DNA from: Aureimonas sp. SK2
Lineage (GTDB): Bacteria > Pseudomonadota > Alphaproteobacteria > Rhizobiales > Rhizobiaceae
Length of the DNA: 64,000 nt
NCBI RefSeq assembly: GCF_029813115.1
Contig: NZ_JAPZDS010000002.1
Location: forward strand, 62,001-126,000
Reading direction: 5' to 3'
Positions 17,622 to 26,755 of this stretch are shown piece by piece. The notes under the pieces are model-generated. The model saw only the letters and a program-made list of their open reading frames with translations. It had not been told where the DNA came from and ran no database searches. Positions within the stretch are counted from its first letter, which is position 1; each line of letters opens with the position of its first letter. A program made the translations under genes and the position numbers.

Positions 17622-18694
17622 CAGGCCTCCAGAAGCTTTCGGTAGAGGGCGAGATAGTCGGCCGCCATTCGCTCGGCGGTGAAGCGCGCCTCGAAGCGCC
17701 GGCGCACGGCCGCCCGGTCGAGCGCGCGCGCCTTGGCGATCGCCGCGACGGCCTCCTCCTCGGAGGACACCACGAAGCCGGTCACGCCGTCGTCGACGAT
17801 CTCGCGCACCGAGCCCCTGTCCCAGGCGACGACGGGCGTGCCGCAGGCCATGGCCTCGATCATCACGAGGCCGAAGGGCTCCGGCCAGTCGATCGGGAAG
17901 AGAAGCGCCTCGGCGCCGCCCAGCATCTCGCCCTTGGCCCGGTCGCCGAGCGGGCCGACATAGGTGGCTGCGTCCGACAGGAGAGGGCGCACCTCGCGCT
18001 CGAAATAGGTGGGGTTGCCGACGTCGACCGTGCCGGCGAGCCGGATCGGCCGGCCTGCCGCGTTCGACACGCGGATCGCCCGGTCGGGTCGCTTCTGGTC
18101 GGTCATCCGCCCGACAAAGGCGAGGTAGCCGCCCGCGCCGCCCTGCAGCGCGTAGCGGTCGCGGGCGATGCCGTGATGGACGGTGCCGGCCCGGTTGGAG
18201 GCGGGGAGCATCGCGCCTTGCGCCGCCGAGATGGCGGCGACGGGCAGGTCGGGAAAGGTCTCGAAGAAGATCTTCCGGTCGAGCTCGTCCACCCGCCAGT
18301 GGATGGTGGTGAGGCTGTGCCGGCGCCGCGGCCCGAGGAGCGCCGCGTGGAAGAACTCGCCGTGGCAATGGACGATGTCGAACCGGTCGAGCCGCAGCCG
18401 GAGGTCCTCCATCCGGGCGGCCTCCAGCACGGCGGGGATCGACGGCGGCACGCTTCCGTGTTTCGCTTCCAGGCTAAACAAACTCGGCCAGATTCCGACG
18501 CGAGGTACATCTGTCGCACTGTCCGAGGGAGCCAGCAGCGTTACCTCGACTCCGAGATCCCGTAGCGCAATGGAGAGATCGTGGATGACTCTCTCCGTCC
18601 CGCCGTGATCTTTGGGTGGCACCGGAAATATTGTCGGAGCAACTTGAGCGACCCGGATATTTTTCGGGGAGCTGGCCGTTGAATTTGCCTGCAT
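17621..18694 (-). CDS. GT4-family glycosyltransferase
   Basis: 357-residue transferase. It shows VAQVAPTIFPVPPKDHGGTERVIHDLS (N-terminal loop), VHCHGEFFHAALLG, YLAFVGRMTDQKRPDRAIRV and PEPFGLVMIEAMACGTPVVAW with the EX7E catalytic region. It is close to the family annotated as glycosyl transferase group 1 with mannosyl- or glucosyltransferase members. ATG 18694 is 54 bp from the divergent synthase-phosphatase gene, so a compact shared promoter region must serve both. Codon use at the 5' end (about 18440-18660) is less GC-rich than the rest, possibly easing initiation. Confidence 0.85.
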   Translation of the reverse strand: MQANSTASSPKNIRVAQVAPTIFPVPPKDHGGTERVIHDLSIALRDLGVEVTLLAPSDSATDVPRVGIWPSLFSLEAKHGSVPPSIPAVLEAARMEDLRLRLDRFDIVHCHGEFFHAALLGPRRRHSLTTIHWRVDELDRKIFFETFPDLPVAAISAAQGAMLPASNRAGTVHHGIARDRYALQGGAGGYLAFVGRMTDQKRPDRAIRVSNAAGRPIRLAGTVDVGNPTYFEREVRPLLSDAATYVGPLGDRAKGEMLGGAEALLFPIDWPEPFGLVMIEAMACGTPVVAWDRGSVREIVDDGVTGFVVSSEEEAVAAIAKARALDRAAVRRRFEARFTAERMAADYLALYRKLLEA

Positions 18695-18748
18695 GGACCG
18701 TTGCTCTGTTCTGTTCGTGTGGTTTTGCGTCAAGCGTTGGAGAGAGCC

Positions 18749-20824
18749 ATGTTCATTCTTCATGTCGCACTTCAAGGGTGCCTGCGCGCAAAGGACGTGG
18801 AATACGGGCTGACGGCCGACACCGGCGGCCATATCCGCTACCTCCTCGACCTGGTGGACGCCTCGGCAGGAGACCCGGCGATCGGCCGCATCGTGGTCGC
18901 CACGCGCGCCTTCCAGGACGCTCGTCTCGGAGCCGCTTACGCGCAACGGTTCGAGCGGATCGGCGAGAAGGCCGAGATCGTCCGCCTGCCGACCCGGCAT
19001 CCCGGCTATCTCGAGAAGGAGGCGCTCCACACGGAGGTGGAGAGCTTCGCGGAAGCCCTGATCGCCTTCATCGAGGGTGAAGCCGAGCGGCCGGCCGTCA
19101 TCCACGCGCACTATGCCGACGCCGCGTCCGTCGCGGCCATCGTCGAGGCGCGGCTCGGCATTCCCTTCGTCTTCACCGCCCATTCGCTCGGCCTCGTGAA
19201 GCGCGACGCGCTGGGCCTCCTGCCCGGCGCCGACGCCGCGCTCGACCGGCGCATCGGCGCCGAGAACGAGGCGCTGGCGCGGGCCTCGCTGGTGATCGCC
19301 TCTTCGCGCGACGAGGCAGAGGTGCAGTGGATGGGCTATCCCGCCTACGAGCCCGGCCGCATCCGCATCCTGGCGCCGGGCAGCGACCTCCAGCGCTTCG
19401 CCGGCGCGCCGACCTGTCCCGCCGTCGACGCCTCCATCGCGCGCTTCCTGCGCGAGCCGGAGAAGCCCGTGATCCTGGCGCTGGCCCGGCCGGTCGCCAA
19501 GAAGAACCTCGCCGCCCTGGTGCGCGCCTATGGCGAGAGCCCGGCGCTTCAGGCCGCCGCCAACCTCGTGATCTTCGCCGGAGCGCGGGAGGACTACGCC
19601 GATCTCGACGGCGACATGGCCGAGACGGTCCGGGAGCTTCTGGCGCTGATCGACCGCTACGACCTCTACGGGCGCGTCGCCTACCCCAAGCAGCACCGGC
19701 CGGAGGACGTGCCGGCGATCTACGCCCATGCCAAGGCGCGCGGCGGCATCTTCGTCAACCCGGCGCTCAACGAGCCCTTCGGCCTGACGCTGCTCGAAGC
19801 CTCCGCCGCCGGCCTGCCGCTCGTCGCCACCGATTCCGGCGGACCCAACGACATCGTCGAGATGTGCGGCAACGGCATCCTGGTCAATCCGCGCGCCGAC
19901 GCCGCGATCGCCGAAGCGGCCCTCGGCATCCTCTCCGACCCGGAGCTTCACGCCCGCTACGCGGCAGCGGGAGACAAGGTCGCGGCGGCCTACGACTGGA
20001 CGCGCCATTCGGCGCGCTACCATGCGCTCCTCGCCTCGCTCGCGGCGGAAGAGGAGGCCGCGGCCCACCCGGAGCAGCTTCTGATCTGCGACATCGACAA
20101 CACGCTGGTCGGCTGCACGGAAGGCATCCGCACCTTCGGCTCCTGGCGCGAAAGGCAGCCCGGCCTCGCCTTCGGGGTCGCGACGGGCCGCTCCTTCCAT
20201 TCGGCGCTGGCGATCCTGGAGCAGCAGGACGCGCCGCGCCCGCAAGTCGTCATCTCGTCGGTCGGCTCCGAAATCCACCATCTCGATCCGAACGGCACGA
20301 CCTACCGCCAAGATCCCGAATGGCGCGCCGTCGTCTCGCGCGACTGGAGCCGCGACGAGGCGCGCCGGGCGCTCGCCAAGGTGCCGGGCCTCCGGCCCCA
20401 GGCGCCGTTGGAGCAGCGCGCCCACAAGCTGAGCTACTTCACGGAAGGCCAGCCCGGCATCGTCGCCCGCGTGCGCGCCGCCTTGGAGCGGGCGGGGCTG
20501 CGATGCTCCGTCATCCACAGCCACGGGCGCTATCTCGACATCCTGCCGATCCGCGCCTCCAAGGGAACGGCGGTGGACTTCGTGCGCCGCCGCCTCGGCC
20601 TCGCCCACGACGCCGTGTTCGTGGCGGGGGACTCGGGCAACGACATCGAGATGCTGCGCACCATCCCGCAGGCGATCATCGTCGGCAACTTCTCCGACGG
20701 GCTGGCGGCCATGCCGGCGCTCCGCCATTCCTATGTCGCGCGCAACACCCATGCGCGCGGCGTGATCGAGGGCGTCGTCCACTTCCGCGACAAGGCGAGG
20801 GCCGCATGCAAGCCAGCGTCCTGA
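18749..20824 (+). CDS. Fused sucrose-phosphate-synthase-like GT4 and sucrose-phosphatase-like HAD enzyme
   Basis: 691-residue two-domain enzyme. Residues 1-440 are an SPS-type GT4: DTGGHIRYLLDLVD at 24-37, ALARPVAKKNLAALVRAYGE, YPKQHRPEDVPAIYAHAK and FVNPALNEPFGLTLLEASA. Residues about 444-685 are an SPP-like HAD hydrolase with all catalytic motifs: DIDNT at 448-452, K605 in ASKGTAVDF, and GDSGND at 627-632. The enzyme could make and dephosphorylate a glycosyl-fructose phosphate (sucrose or mannosylfructose) in one chain, usually a compatible solute. Start ATG 18749 has GGAGAG five bases upstream, better than an ATG 48 bp earlier. Its 3' end overlaps the next gene by 19 bp. Confidence 0.85.
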   Translation: MFILHVALQGCLRAKDVEYGLTADTGGHIRYLLDLVDASAGDPAIGRIVVATRAFQDARLGAAYAQRFERIGEKAEIVRLPTRHPGYLEKEALHTEVESFAEALIAFIEGEAERPAVIHAHYADAASVAAIVEARLGIPFVFTAHSLGLVKRDALGLLPGADAALDRRIGAENEALARASLVIASSRDEAEVQWMGYPAYEPGRIRILAPGSDLQRFAGAPTCPAVDASIARFLREPEKPVILALARPVAKKNLAALVRAYGESPALQAAANLVIFAGAREDYADLDGDMAETVRELLALIDRYDLYGRVAYPKQHRPEDVPAIYAHAKARGGIFVNPALNEPFGLTLLEASAAGLPLVATDSGGPNDIVEMCGNGILVNPRADAAIAEAALGILSDPELHARYAAAGDKVAAAYDWTRHSARYHALLASLAAEEEAAAHPEQLLICDIDNTLVGCTEGIRTFGSWRERQPGLAFGVATGRSFHSALAILEQQDAPRPQVVISSVGSEIHHLDPNGTTYRQDPEWRAVVSRDWSRDEARRALAKVPGLRPQAPLEQRAHKLSYFTEGQPGIVARVRAALERAGLRCSVIHSHGRYLDILPIRASKGTAVDFVRRRLGLAHDAVFVAGDSGNDIEMLRTIPQAIIVGNFSDGLAAMPALRHSYVARNTHARGVIEGVVHFRDKARAACKPAS

Positions 20825-21666
20825 CGCTGGTGCGCGGCCGGCGCGACCATCTGGCCAACCTCATGAGCGGCCTCGCCCGCCAGACGGAGCGCCCCGCCGA
20901 ACTGGTGATCGCCTGGATGCAGGAGGCGCCCTTCGCGGATCTGCCCGATCCCGGCTGCCCGGTGCGCCACGTCCCGGTGCCGGGCGACCCGATGCCACTG
21001 GCCGAGGCGCGCAACCGCGCCGCACGGGCGGCGAGCGGCGACCTCCTCGTCTTTCTCGACGTCGACTGCATTCCGGCGCCGACGGTGGTGGAGGCCTATC
21101 GCCGGGCCGCCGAAGGGCGGGACGGCCTGTTTCTCGGCGAGGTCCTGTACCTGCCGGCCGGCGCGACGGCGGGCGGGCTCGACTTCGACCGGCTCGACCG
21201 GCTGGGAACCGTGCATCCGTCCAAACCGCCAGTGCCGGAAACGGGCGTGCGGGAGGAGCCGGATGCGGGCGAGCTCTGGGGCCTGTCCTTCGCCCTCTCC
21301 GCCACGCGCTGGCATGCGATCGGGGGCATGGACGAGCGCTTCGTCGGCTATGGCGGCGAGGAGACCGACTTCGCCCTGCGCCTGTCGGCCTCGGGCGTGC
21401 CCTTCTTCTGGACGGCGGGGGCGCGGTGCTATCACCAGCACCACGCCGTGCGCGTGCCGCCGCTCCACCATTTCGACCACATCCTGCGCAATGCGGCCCT
21501 GTTCCGCGAGCGGCACGGGCGCTGGTGCATGGACTACTGGCTCGGCCAGTTCCGGGACGCGGGGCTGATCGACTGGCGCGAGGACGCGATCCGGCTCCTG
21601 CGCCGGCCGACGGAAGCCGAGTTCGAGGCGTCGGGCGCGGGCGCGGCGGACCGCCTCTTCTCCTGA
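20806..21666 (+). CDS. GT2-family glycosyltransferase
   Basis: 286-residue GT-A transferase. It shows VLTLVRGRRDHLANLMSGL, then LVFLDVDCIPAP with a DVD metal motif, and a C-terminal GMDERFVGYGGEETDFALRL, the GGEE/ED acceptor-binding signature of GT2/GT27-like enzymes. ATG 20806 is inside the 3' end of the synthase-phosphatase gene with GAGG just upstream, so the two are co-translated. This links it functionally to the glycosyl-fructose-type product: it may extend that product, or use a shared sugar pool. Confidence 0.85.
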   Translation: MQASVLTLVRGRRDHLANLMSGLARQTERPAELVIAWMQEAPFADLPDPGCPVRHVPVPGDPMPLAEARNRAARAASGDLLVFLDVDCIPAPTVVEAYRRAAEGRDGLFLGEVLYLPAGATAGGLDFDRLDRLGTVHPSKPPVPETGVREEPDAGELWGLSFALSATRWHAIGGMDERFVGYGGEETDFALRLSASGVPFFWTAGARCYHQHHAVRVPPLHHFDHILRNAALFRERHGRWCMDYWLGQFRDAGLIDWREDAIRLLRRPTEAEFEASGAGAADRLFS

Positions 21667-21670
21667 CGCG

Positions 21671-22327
21671 TCAGCGCCGGTGGTCGAGCCGGGCCACCAG
21701 CCGGTCGCCCGCCCATTGCAGGGCGCAGACGAGCACCACGAGCACGGCCACCACCGCCACCATGACCTCGGTCTGGAAGCGCTGGTAGCCGTAGCGGATG
21801 GCAAGGTCCCCGAGGCCGCCCGCCCCGATGGCGCCCGCCACGGCCGTCGCGCCGACCAGCGTGATCAGCGTCACCACGAAGCCCGCGACGAGGCCGGGCA
21901 TCGCCTCCGACAGGAGGACGTGGCGCACGATCGTCCAGCGCCCGGCGCCCATGGCCCGCGCGGTCTCGACGAGGTTCGGGTCGACCTCGCGCAAGCTCAC
22001 TTCGGCGATGCGCGCATAATAGGGAATGGCGGCGATCGAGAGCGGCACGATCGCGGCATGGGTGCCGATCGAGGTGCCGACCAGAAGGCGCGTCAGCGGG
22101 ATCAGCGCGACGAGCAGGATGATGAAGGGGACGGAGCGGAAGGCGTTGACGAAACCGCCGAGGATGCGGTTCGTCCAAGGCTCGGCCAGGATGCCGCCTT
22201 TGGCCGTCACCGTCAGGAGGAGGCCGATCGGCAGGCCGACCAGGAGCGAGACGAGGCCGGACGCCCCCGTCATCAGGATCGTCTCCCACGTCGCGCGGAT
22301 CAGGAGGTCAGTCAGCGCGGAGGACAT
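21671..22327 (-). CDS. metI: Methionine ABC transporter permease
   Basis: 218-residue inner-membrane permease with five predicted membrane spans. The cytoplasmic coupling loop reads EVDPNLVETARAMGAGRWTIVRHVLLSEAMPG (EAA motif) and contacts the ATPase. Length and N-terminus (WETILMTGASGLVSLLVGLPIG) fit MetI. It overlaps the end of metN by 20 bp, and order metQ-metN-metI on the minus strand is preserved. Imports D/L-methionine with MetN and MetQ. Confidence 0.93.
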   Translation of the reverse strand: MSSALTDLLIRATWETILMTGASGLVSLLVGLPIGLLLTVTAKGGILAEPWTNRILGGFVNAFRSVPFIILLVALIPLTRLLVGTSIGTHAAIVPLSIAAIPYYARIAEVSLREVDPNLVETARAMGAGRWTIVRHVLLSEAMPGLVAGFVVTLITLVGATAVAGAIGAGGLGDLAIRYGYQRFQTEVMVAVVAVLVVLVCALQWAGDRLVARLDHRR

Positions 22328-23345
22328 GGCCGAGATATTCCGTGCGGATGGTGGAGGCGGAAAGATGCGCGAGGATGGGCGCGAGGTCCTGTGGGTTAGC
22401 CGGCGTCACGGCGACGAAGAGGCGCCCGACCGGCACGCCGCCGACCCGCTCGATGCCGCCCGACACGATGCGGGTCGAGGCGCCGAACCGGGCGCCGAGA
22501 TCCGATAGGAGCGGCGCGCCGGCGCTCGTGCCCCCGAGGTCGAGGCGCAGGAGGGCTTCGCCCGAACCGTCCGGCGCGAGGACGAGGCCGAGCGGCAGGC
22601 CGGCCGCCTCGTGCCCGAGGAGGCTGCGCGTCACGCCGGCCTGCGGATCGGCGAAGACGCGCCAGGTCTCGCCCGCCTCCGCGACCCGGCCGTTCTCCAG
22701 CACCACGACGCGACCGGCGATGCGTCGCACGACGTCCATCTCGTGGGTGATGAGAAGGATGGTGAGGCCGAGGCGGCGGTTGATGTCGGCGAGAAGCTGC
22801 AGGATCTGCTCGGTGGTCTCGGGGTCGAGCGCCGAGGTCGCCTCGTCCGACAGGAGGAGCGCCGGCTCGGGCGCCAGCGCGCGGGCGATGCCGACGCGCT
22901 GCTTCTGCCCGCCCGAGAGCTGGGCGGGATAGCGGTCCTCGCGGCCCTCCAGCCCGACGAGCTGCAGGAGGTCGCGCACGCGGCGCCGCCGGGCCGTCCG
23001 GTCCATCCCTGAGATGATGAGCGGCAGCTCGACATTCTCCGCCGCCGTCCGGTTGGCCAGCAGGTTGAAGTGCTGGAACACCATGCCGATGCGCCGGCGA
23101 ACCGGCTTGAGCGCGCTTTCGCTCAAACCCTGGATCTCGCGGCCCTCGATCGCGACCGTGCCGGCGTCCGGCCGCTCCAGCCCGTTGATGCAGCGGATCA
23201 GCGTCGACTTGCCGGCGCCGCTCCGGCCGATGATGCCGACGATCTCGCCGGGCGACACGTCGAGATCGATGCCGTCGAGCGCGGCATGGGCGCCGAAGCG
23301 CTTGGACACGCCGGACAGGCGCAGGATGGGCGGGACGGTGGTCAT
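22308..23345 (-). CDS. metN: Methionine ABC transporter ATP-binding protein
   Basis: 345-residue ATPase. Walker A is GRSGAGKST, the signature is LSGGQKQRV, and Walker B is LLLSDEATSALDPET. The C-terminal about 80 residues form an NIL-type regulatory domain, which in MetN binds methionine and mediates trans-inhibition. Start ATG 23345. The 117-bp gap to metQ contains a GC-rich hairpin (23407-23435) that could lower metNI expression relative to metQ. Confidence 0.93.
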   Translation of the reverse strand: MTTVPPILRLSGVSKRFGAHAALDGIDLDVSPGEIVGIIGRSGAGKSTLIRCINGLERPDAGTVAIEGREIQGLSESALKPVRRRIGMVFQHFNLLANRTAAENVELPLIISGMDRTARRRRVRDLLQLVGLEGREDRYPAQLSGGQKQRVGIARALAPEPALLLSDEATSALDPETTEQILQLLADINRRLGLTILLITHEMDVVRRIAGRVVVLENGRVAEAGETWRVFADPQAGVTRSLLGHEAAGLPLGLVLAPDGSGEALLRLDLGGTSAGAPLLSDLGARFGASTRIVSGGIERVGGVPVGRLFVAVTPANPQDLAPILAHLSASTIRTEYLGHVLRAD

Positions 23346-23406
23346 CGGGGGAAATGTCGGAACGGGGCGCCGCCTGGGAAGGGCCGGGCGGCCGGAATCG
23401 GGAGAA

Positions 23407-23435
23407 GGCCCGCCGCCCGGTCGGGGCAGCGGGCC
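23407..23435 (-). terminator. Intercistronic hairpin between metQ and metN
   Basis: On the minus strand GGCCCGC-T-GCCC pairs with GGGC-G-GCGGGCC around a 5-nt loop, 28 nt after the metQ stop. The following bases TTCTCCC are only weakly U-rich. It is more likely an mRNA-stabilising or attenuating structure that keeps the binding protein in excess than a full terminator. Confidence 0.55.
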
Positions 23436-23462
23436 TGAGAATGCTCTTGCGGCGGACGCAGC

Positions 23463-24272
23463 TTACCAGGCGGGCTGCGCGGCGCCCTTGTAGGCCTCAT
23501 CGAGCGCCTGCTTCACCGCGTCGGTCTGGTAGGCCGCGACCAGCGTCTTCACCCAAGGGGCGTCCTTGTCGACAGTGCGCACGGCGATGAAGTTGCGATA
23601 GGGGTTGTCGGTGAGGGACTCCTGCGCGATCCGGTCGTCGGCCTTAAGCCCGCTCTTGGCCGCCCAGTCCGTGTTGACGACGCCGGCATCCAGATCCTCG
23701 ATCGAGCGGCCGACGATGCCGGCGTCGAGCTCGCGGATCTGGAGATTCTTCGGGTTGGTCTCGACGTCGAGCGCGGTCGCGAGGATGCCCGCCCCATCGC
23801 GCAGGGTAATGAGCCCCTGCGCCGCCAGGAGATTGAGCGCCCGGCCGCCGTTGGACGGGTCGTTCGGAATGCCGACCGAGCCGCCGTCGGGAATCTCGGC
23901 GACGCTCTCGTGCTTGCGCGAATAAAGGCCGATCGGCTGGATCAGCGTGTAGCCGGCCGGCTCGATCTCGTAGCCGTGCTGCTGGATCTGCGCCTCGAGA
24001 TAGGGGCCGTGCTGGAAGGCGTTGGCCCCGATCTCGCCGTTCGCCAGCGCCTCGTTGGGCTGGACGTAGTCGGAGAAGGGCACCGTCTCGACGGTCAGCC
24101 CCTTCTTGGCGGCCTCTTCGGCGACGACCTGCCAGACCGCCTCGTCCTCGCCGGCCATGATGCCGACCTTCACCGTCTCGGCCATCGCGGCCCCGGCCGT
24201 GCCCATCAGGAGCGCGGCGGACAGGGCGCCGAGGACGGTGCGGCGGGACAGGGCGAAGGCGATGCGGATCAT
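23463..24272 (-). CDS. metQ: Methionine-binding protein of ABC importer
   Basis: 269-residue NlpA/MetQ-family solute receptor. KVGIMAGEDEAVWQVVAEEA, FSDYVQPNEALANGEIGANAFQH and VGIPNDPSNGGRALNLL are family hallmarks. The N-terminus MIRIAFALSRRTVLGALSAA has a signal peptide with Arg10-Arg11 and a predicted cut after AMA (31/32). There is no lipobox cysteine, unlike classic MetQ, so it is probably a soluble periplasmic protein. It is first gene of the metQNI unit; two direct repeats (24329-24339 and 24375-24385) lie upstream. No SAM riboswitch was recognised. Confidence 0.93.
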   Translation of the reverse strand: MIRIAFALSRRTVLGALSAALLMGTAGAAMAETVKVGIMAGEDEAVWQVVAEEAAKKGLTVETVPFSDYVQPNEALANGEIGANAFQHGPYLEAQIQQHGYEIEPAGYTLIQPIGLYSRKHESVAEIPDGGSVGIPNDPSNGGRALNLLAAQGLITLRDGAGILATALDVETNPKNLQIRELDAGIVGRSIEDLDAGVVNTDWAAKSGLKADDRIAQESLTDNPYRNFIAVRTVDKDAPWVKTLVAAYQTDAVKQALDEAYKGAAQPAW

Positions 24273-24328
24273 GGAAGTCTCCAGGGCGGGTGGGGATGGC
24301 GGCGCGAGCCGTCACAAGGGCAACTTAT

Positions 24329-24385
24329 CGTTCTGCAACGCAGCATGAGAAGGATCGGCTGCCCAAAAACCCGGCGTTCCGCAAC
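24329..24385. repeat. Direct repeat pair upstream of metQ
   Basis: CGTTCTGCAAC (24329-24339) and CGTTCCGCAAC (24375-24385) are identical at 10 of 11 positions and lie 46 bp apart in the divergent metQ/GTPase gap. They could be half-sites for a regulator of metQNI. No match to a known methionine regulator site was identified. Confidence 0.4.
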
Positions 24386-24439
24386 AAATTCGACCACGCC
24401 TCGGCAGACGGGTGGGCGGGCGCGATGACCGCTTGCGAA

Positions 24440-24454
24440 TGTTATAAAGTAACA
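24440..24454. promoter_or_regulatory. Zur-like operator
   Basis: TGTTA-TAAAG-TAACA is a perfect 5-5-5 inverted repeat, extended by a near-symmetric AA/AT on each side. It agrees with the Zur consensus core GTTATA-N-TAAC seen in proteobacteria. It lies 34 bp before the start of a COG0523 GTPase, a known class of zinc-starvation gene. It stands out as the most AT-rich run in the region. Confidence 0.7.
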
Positions 24455-24487
24455 ATATGAAGGGCGTTCCATTCCTGGAGAGGTTCC

Positions 24488-25690
<1,203 letters not shown>

Positions 25691-25767
25691 CCGCATCGCG
25701 CCCGGCCCGCATCGTGCTTGCGCCGGCTCGCCCTATCTGAGCGGCGAGCACCCCCGCGCGAGGACCG

Positions 25768-26748
25768 ATGAAGCCGCCCCTGCCCGAAACCGACCGCCTG
25801 AAATCCATTCTCGACGCCGTGGTGGAGGAGGTGCGCGACGCCGCGCCCCGCCTCCACGCACAGGCGGTGGACGAGGCGCAGGCCGCAGGTCAGCCGGCAC
25901 CCCGCAAGGGCGACTTCGACCGCTTCGGGATCGCCGTCTTCACGCGCGACGGCGACCTCGTCTCGGCCGGCAACGCGGGCATGCTCTTTCCCATCCAGTC
26001 GATCTCCAAGGTCTTCGCGCTGGAGGTGGCGCTGGAGGCGCTCGGCGAAAGTCTCTGGCAGCGGCTGGGGCGCGAGCCCTCGGGCGATCCGTTCAACTCG
26101 ATCATCGATCTCGAACGCTGCAAGGGCATTCCGCGCAACCCGTTCATCAACGCGGGCGCGCTGGTGATCTGCGACGTCCTCGTCGGACTCGGCGGCGCCT
26201 CCGGCCCGAACGACCATGTGGTGGACTTCGTGAGGCGGCAGATCGGCGGCGAGCGGCTGGCGATCGACGGGGAGGTCGAGGCGAGCGACCGCGAGGGCGG
26301 CCATCTCAACCGTTCGCTGATGTCCATGGCCAAGCACCACGGCAACCTCCATCACGAGGTGGAGGCGGTGATGGACGCCTATGTCCGCCAATGCGCCATC
26401 GCCATGGACTGCAGGGGCCTCGCCAAGGCGGGCCGCTTCCTGATGCACGACGACCCGCGCGACAGCCGTGAGCCGGGCATCGCGGCGTCCAGGCGGGCGC
26501 GGCGCGTGCTGGCGGTGATGATGCTGTGCGGCCTCTACGACGGGGCGGGCGACTTCGCCTACCGCGTCGGCCTGCCGGCGAAGTCCGGCGTCGGCGGCGG
26601 CATCCTCGCCATCGCCCCGCACCGGGCCTCCGTCGCGGTCTGGTCTCCGGCGCTGGATCCGACGGGCAACAGCCATCTCGGCGTGCTGGGCCTGGAAAGC
26701 CTCGCGCGGCGCACCGACTGGTCGGTCTTCGGCGCCGCGCGCGACTGA
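25768..26748 (+). CDS. glsA: Glutaminase
   Basis: 326-residue serine-type glutaminase, L-glutamine to L-glutamate plus ammonia. The beta-lactamase-like catalytic tetrad begins with S78-I-S-K81 in FPIQSISKVFALEVALE. Family strings GDPFNSIIDLE, PRNPFINAGALVICDVL and PAKSGVGGGILAIAP are present, and length is normal (about 310). Start ATG 25768. It lies 77 bp after the GTPase gene, possibly with its own promoter. Usual roles are acid resistance and glutamine use. Confidence 0.95.
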   Translation: MKPPLPETDRLKSILDAVVEEVRDAAPRLHAQAVDEAQAAGQPAPRKGDFDRFGIAVFTRDGDLVSAGNAGMLFPIQSISKVFALEVALEALGESLWQRLGREPSGDPFNSIIDLERCKGIPRNPFINAGALVICDVLVGLGGASGPNDHVVDFVRRQIGGERLAIDGEVEASDREGGHLNRSLMSMAKHHGNLHHEVEAVMDAYVRQCAIAMDCRGLAKAGRFLMHDDPRDSREPGIAASRRARRVLAVMMLCGLYDGAGDFAYRVGLPAKSGVGGGILAIAPHRASVAVWSPALDPTGNSHLGVLGLESLARRTDWSVFGAARD

Positions 26749-26755
26749 TCCCGCC

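Noticed and set aside
17621-20782. A 1053-codon minus-strand frame across the synthase-phosphatase gene
   Set aside because: The segment 18695-20782 is antisense shadow of a clear SPS-SPP gene; the true gene starts at 18694.
24273-24487. SAM riboswitch upstream of metQ
   Set aside because: No SAM-II or SAM-I conserved core could be matched by eye; only direct repeats and the Zur-like box were seen.
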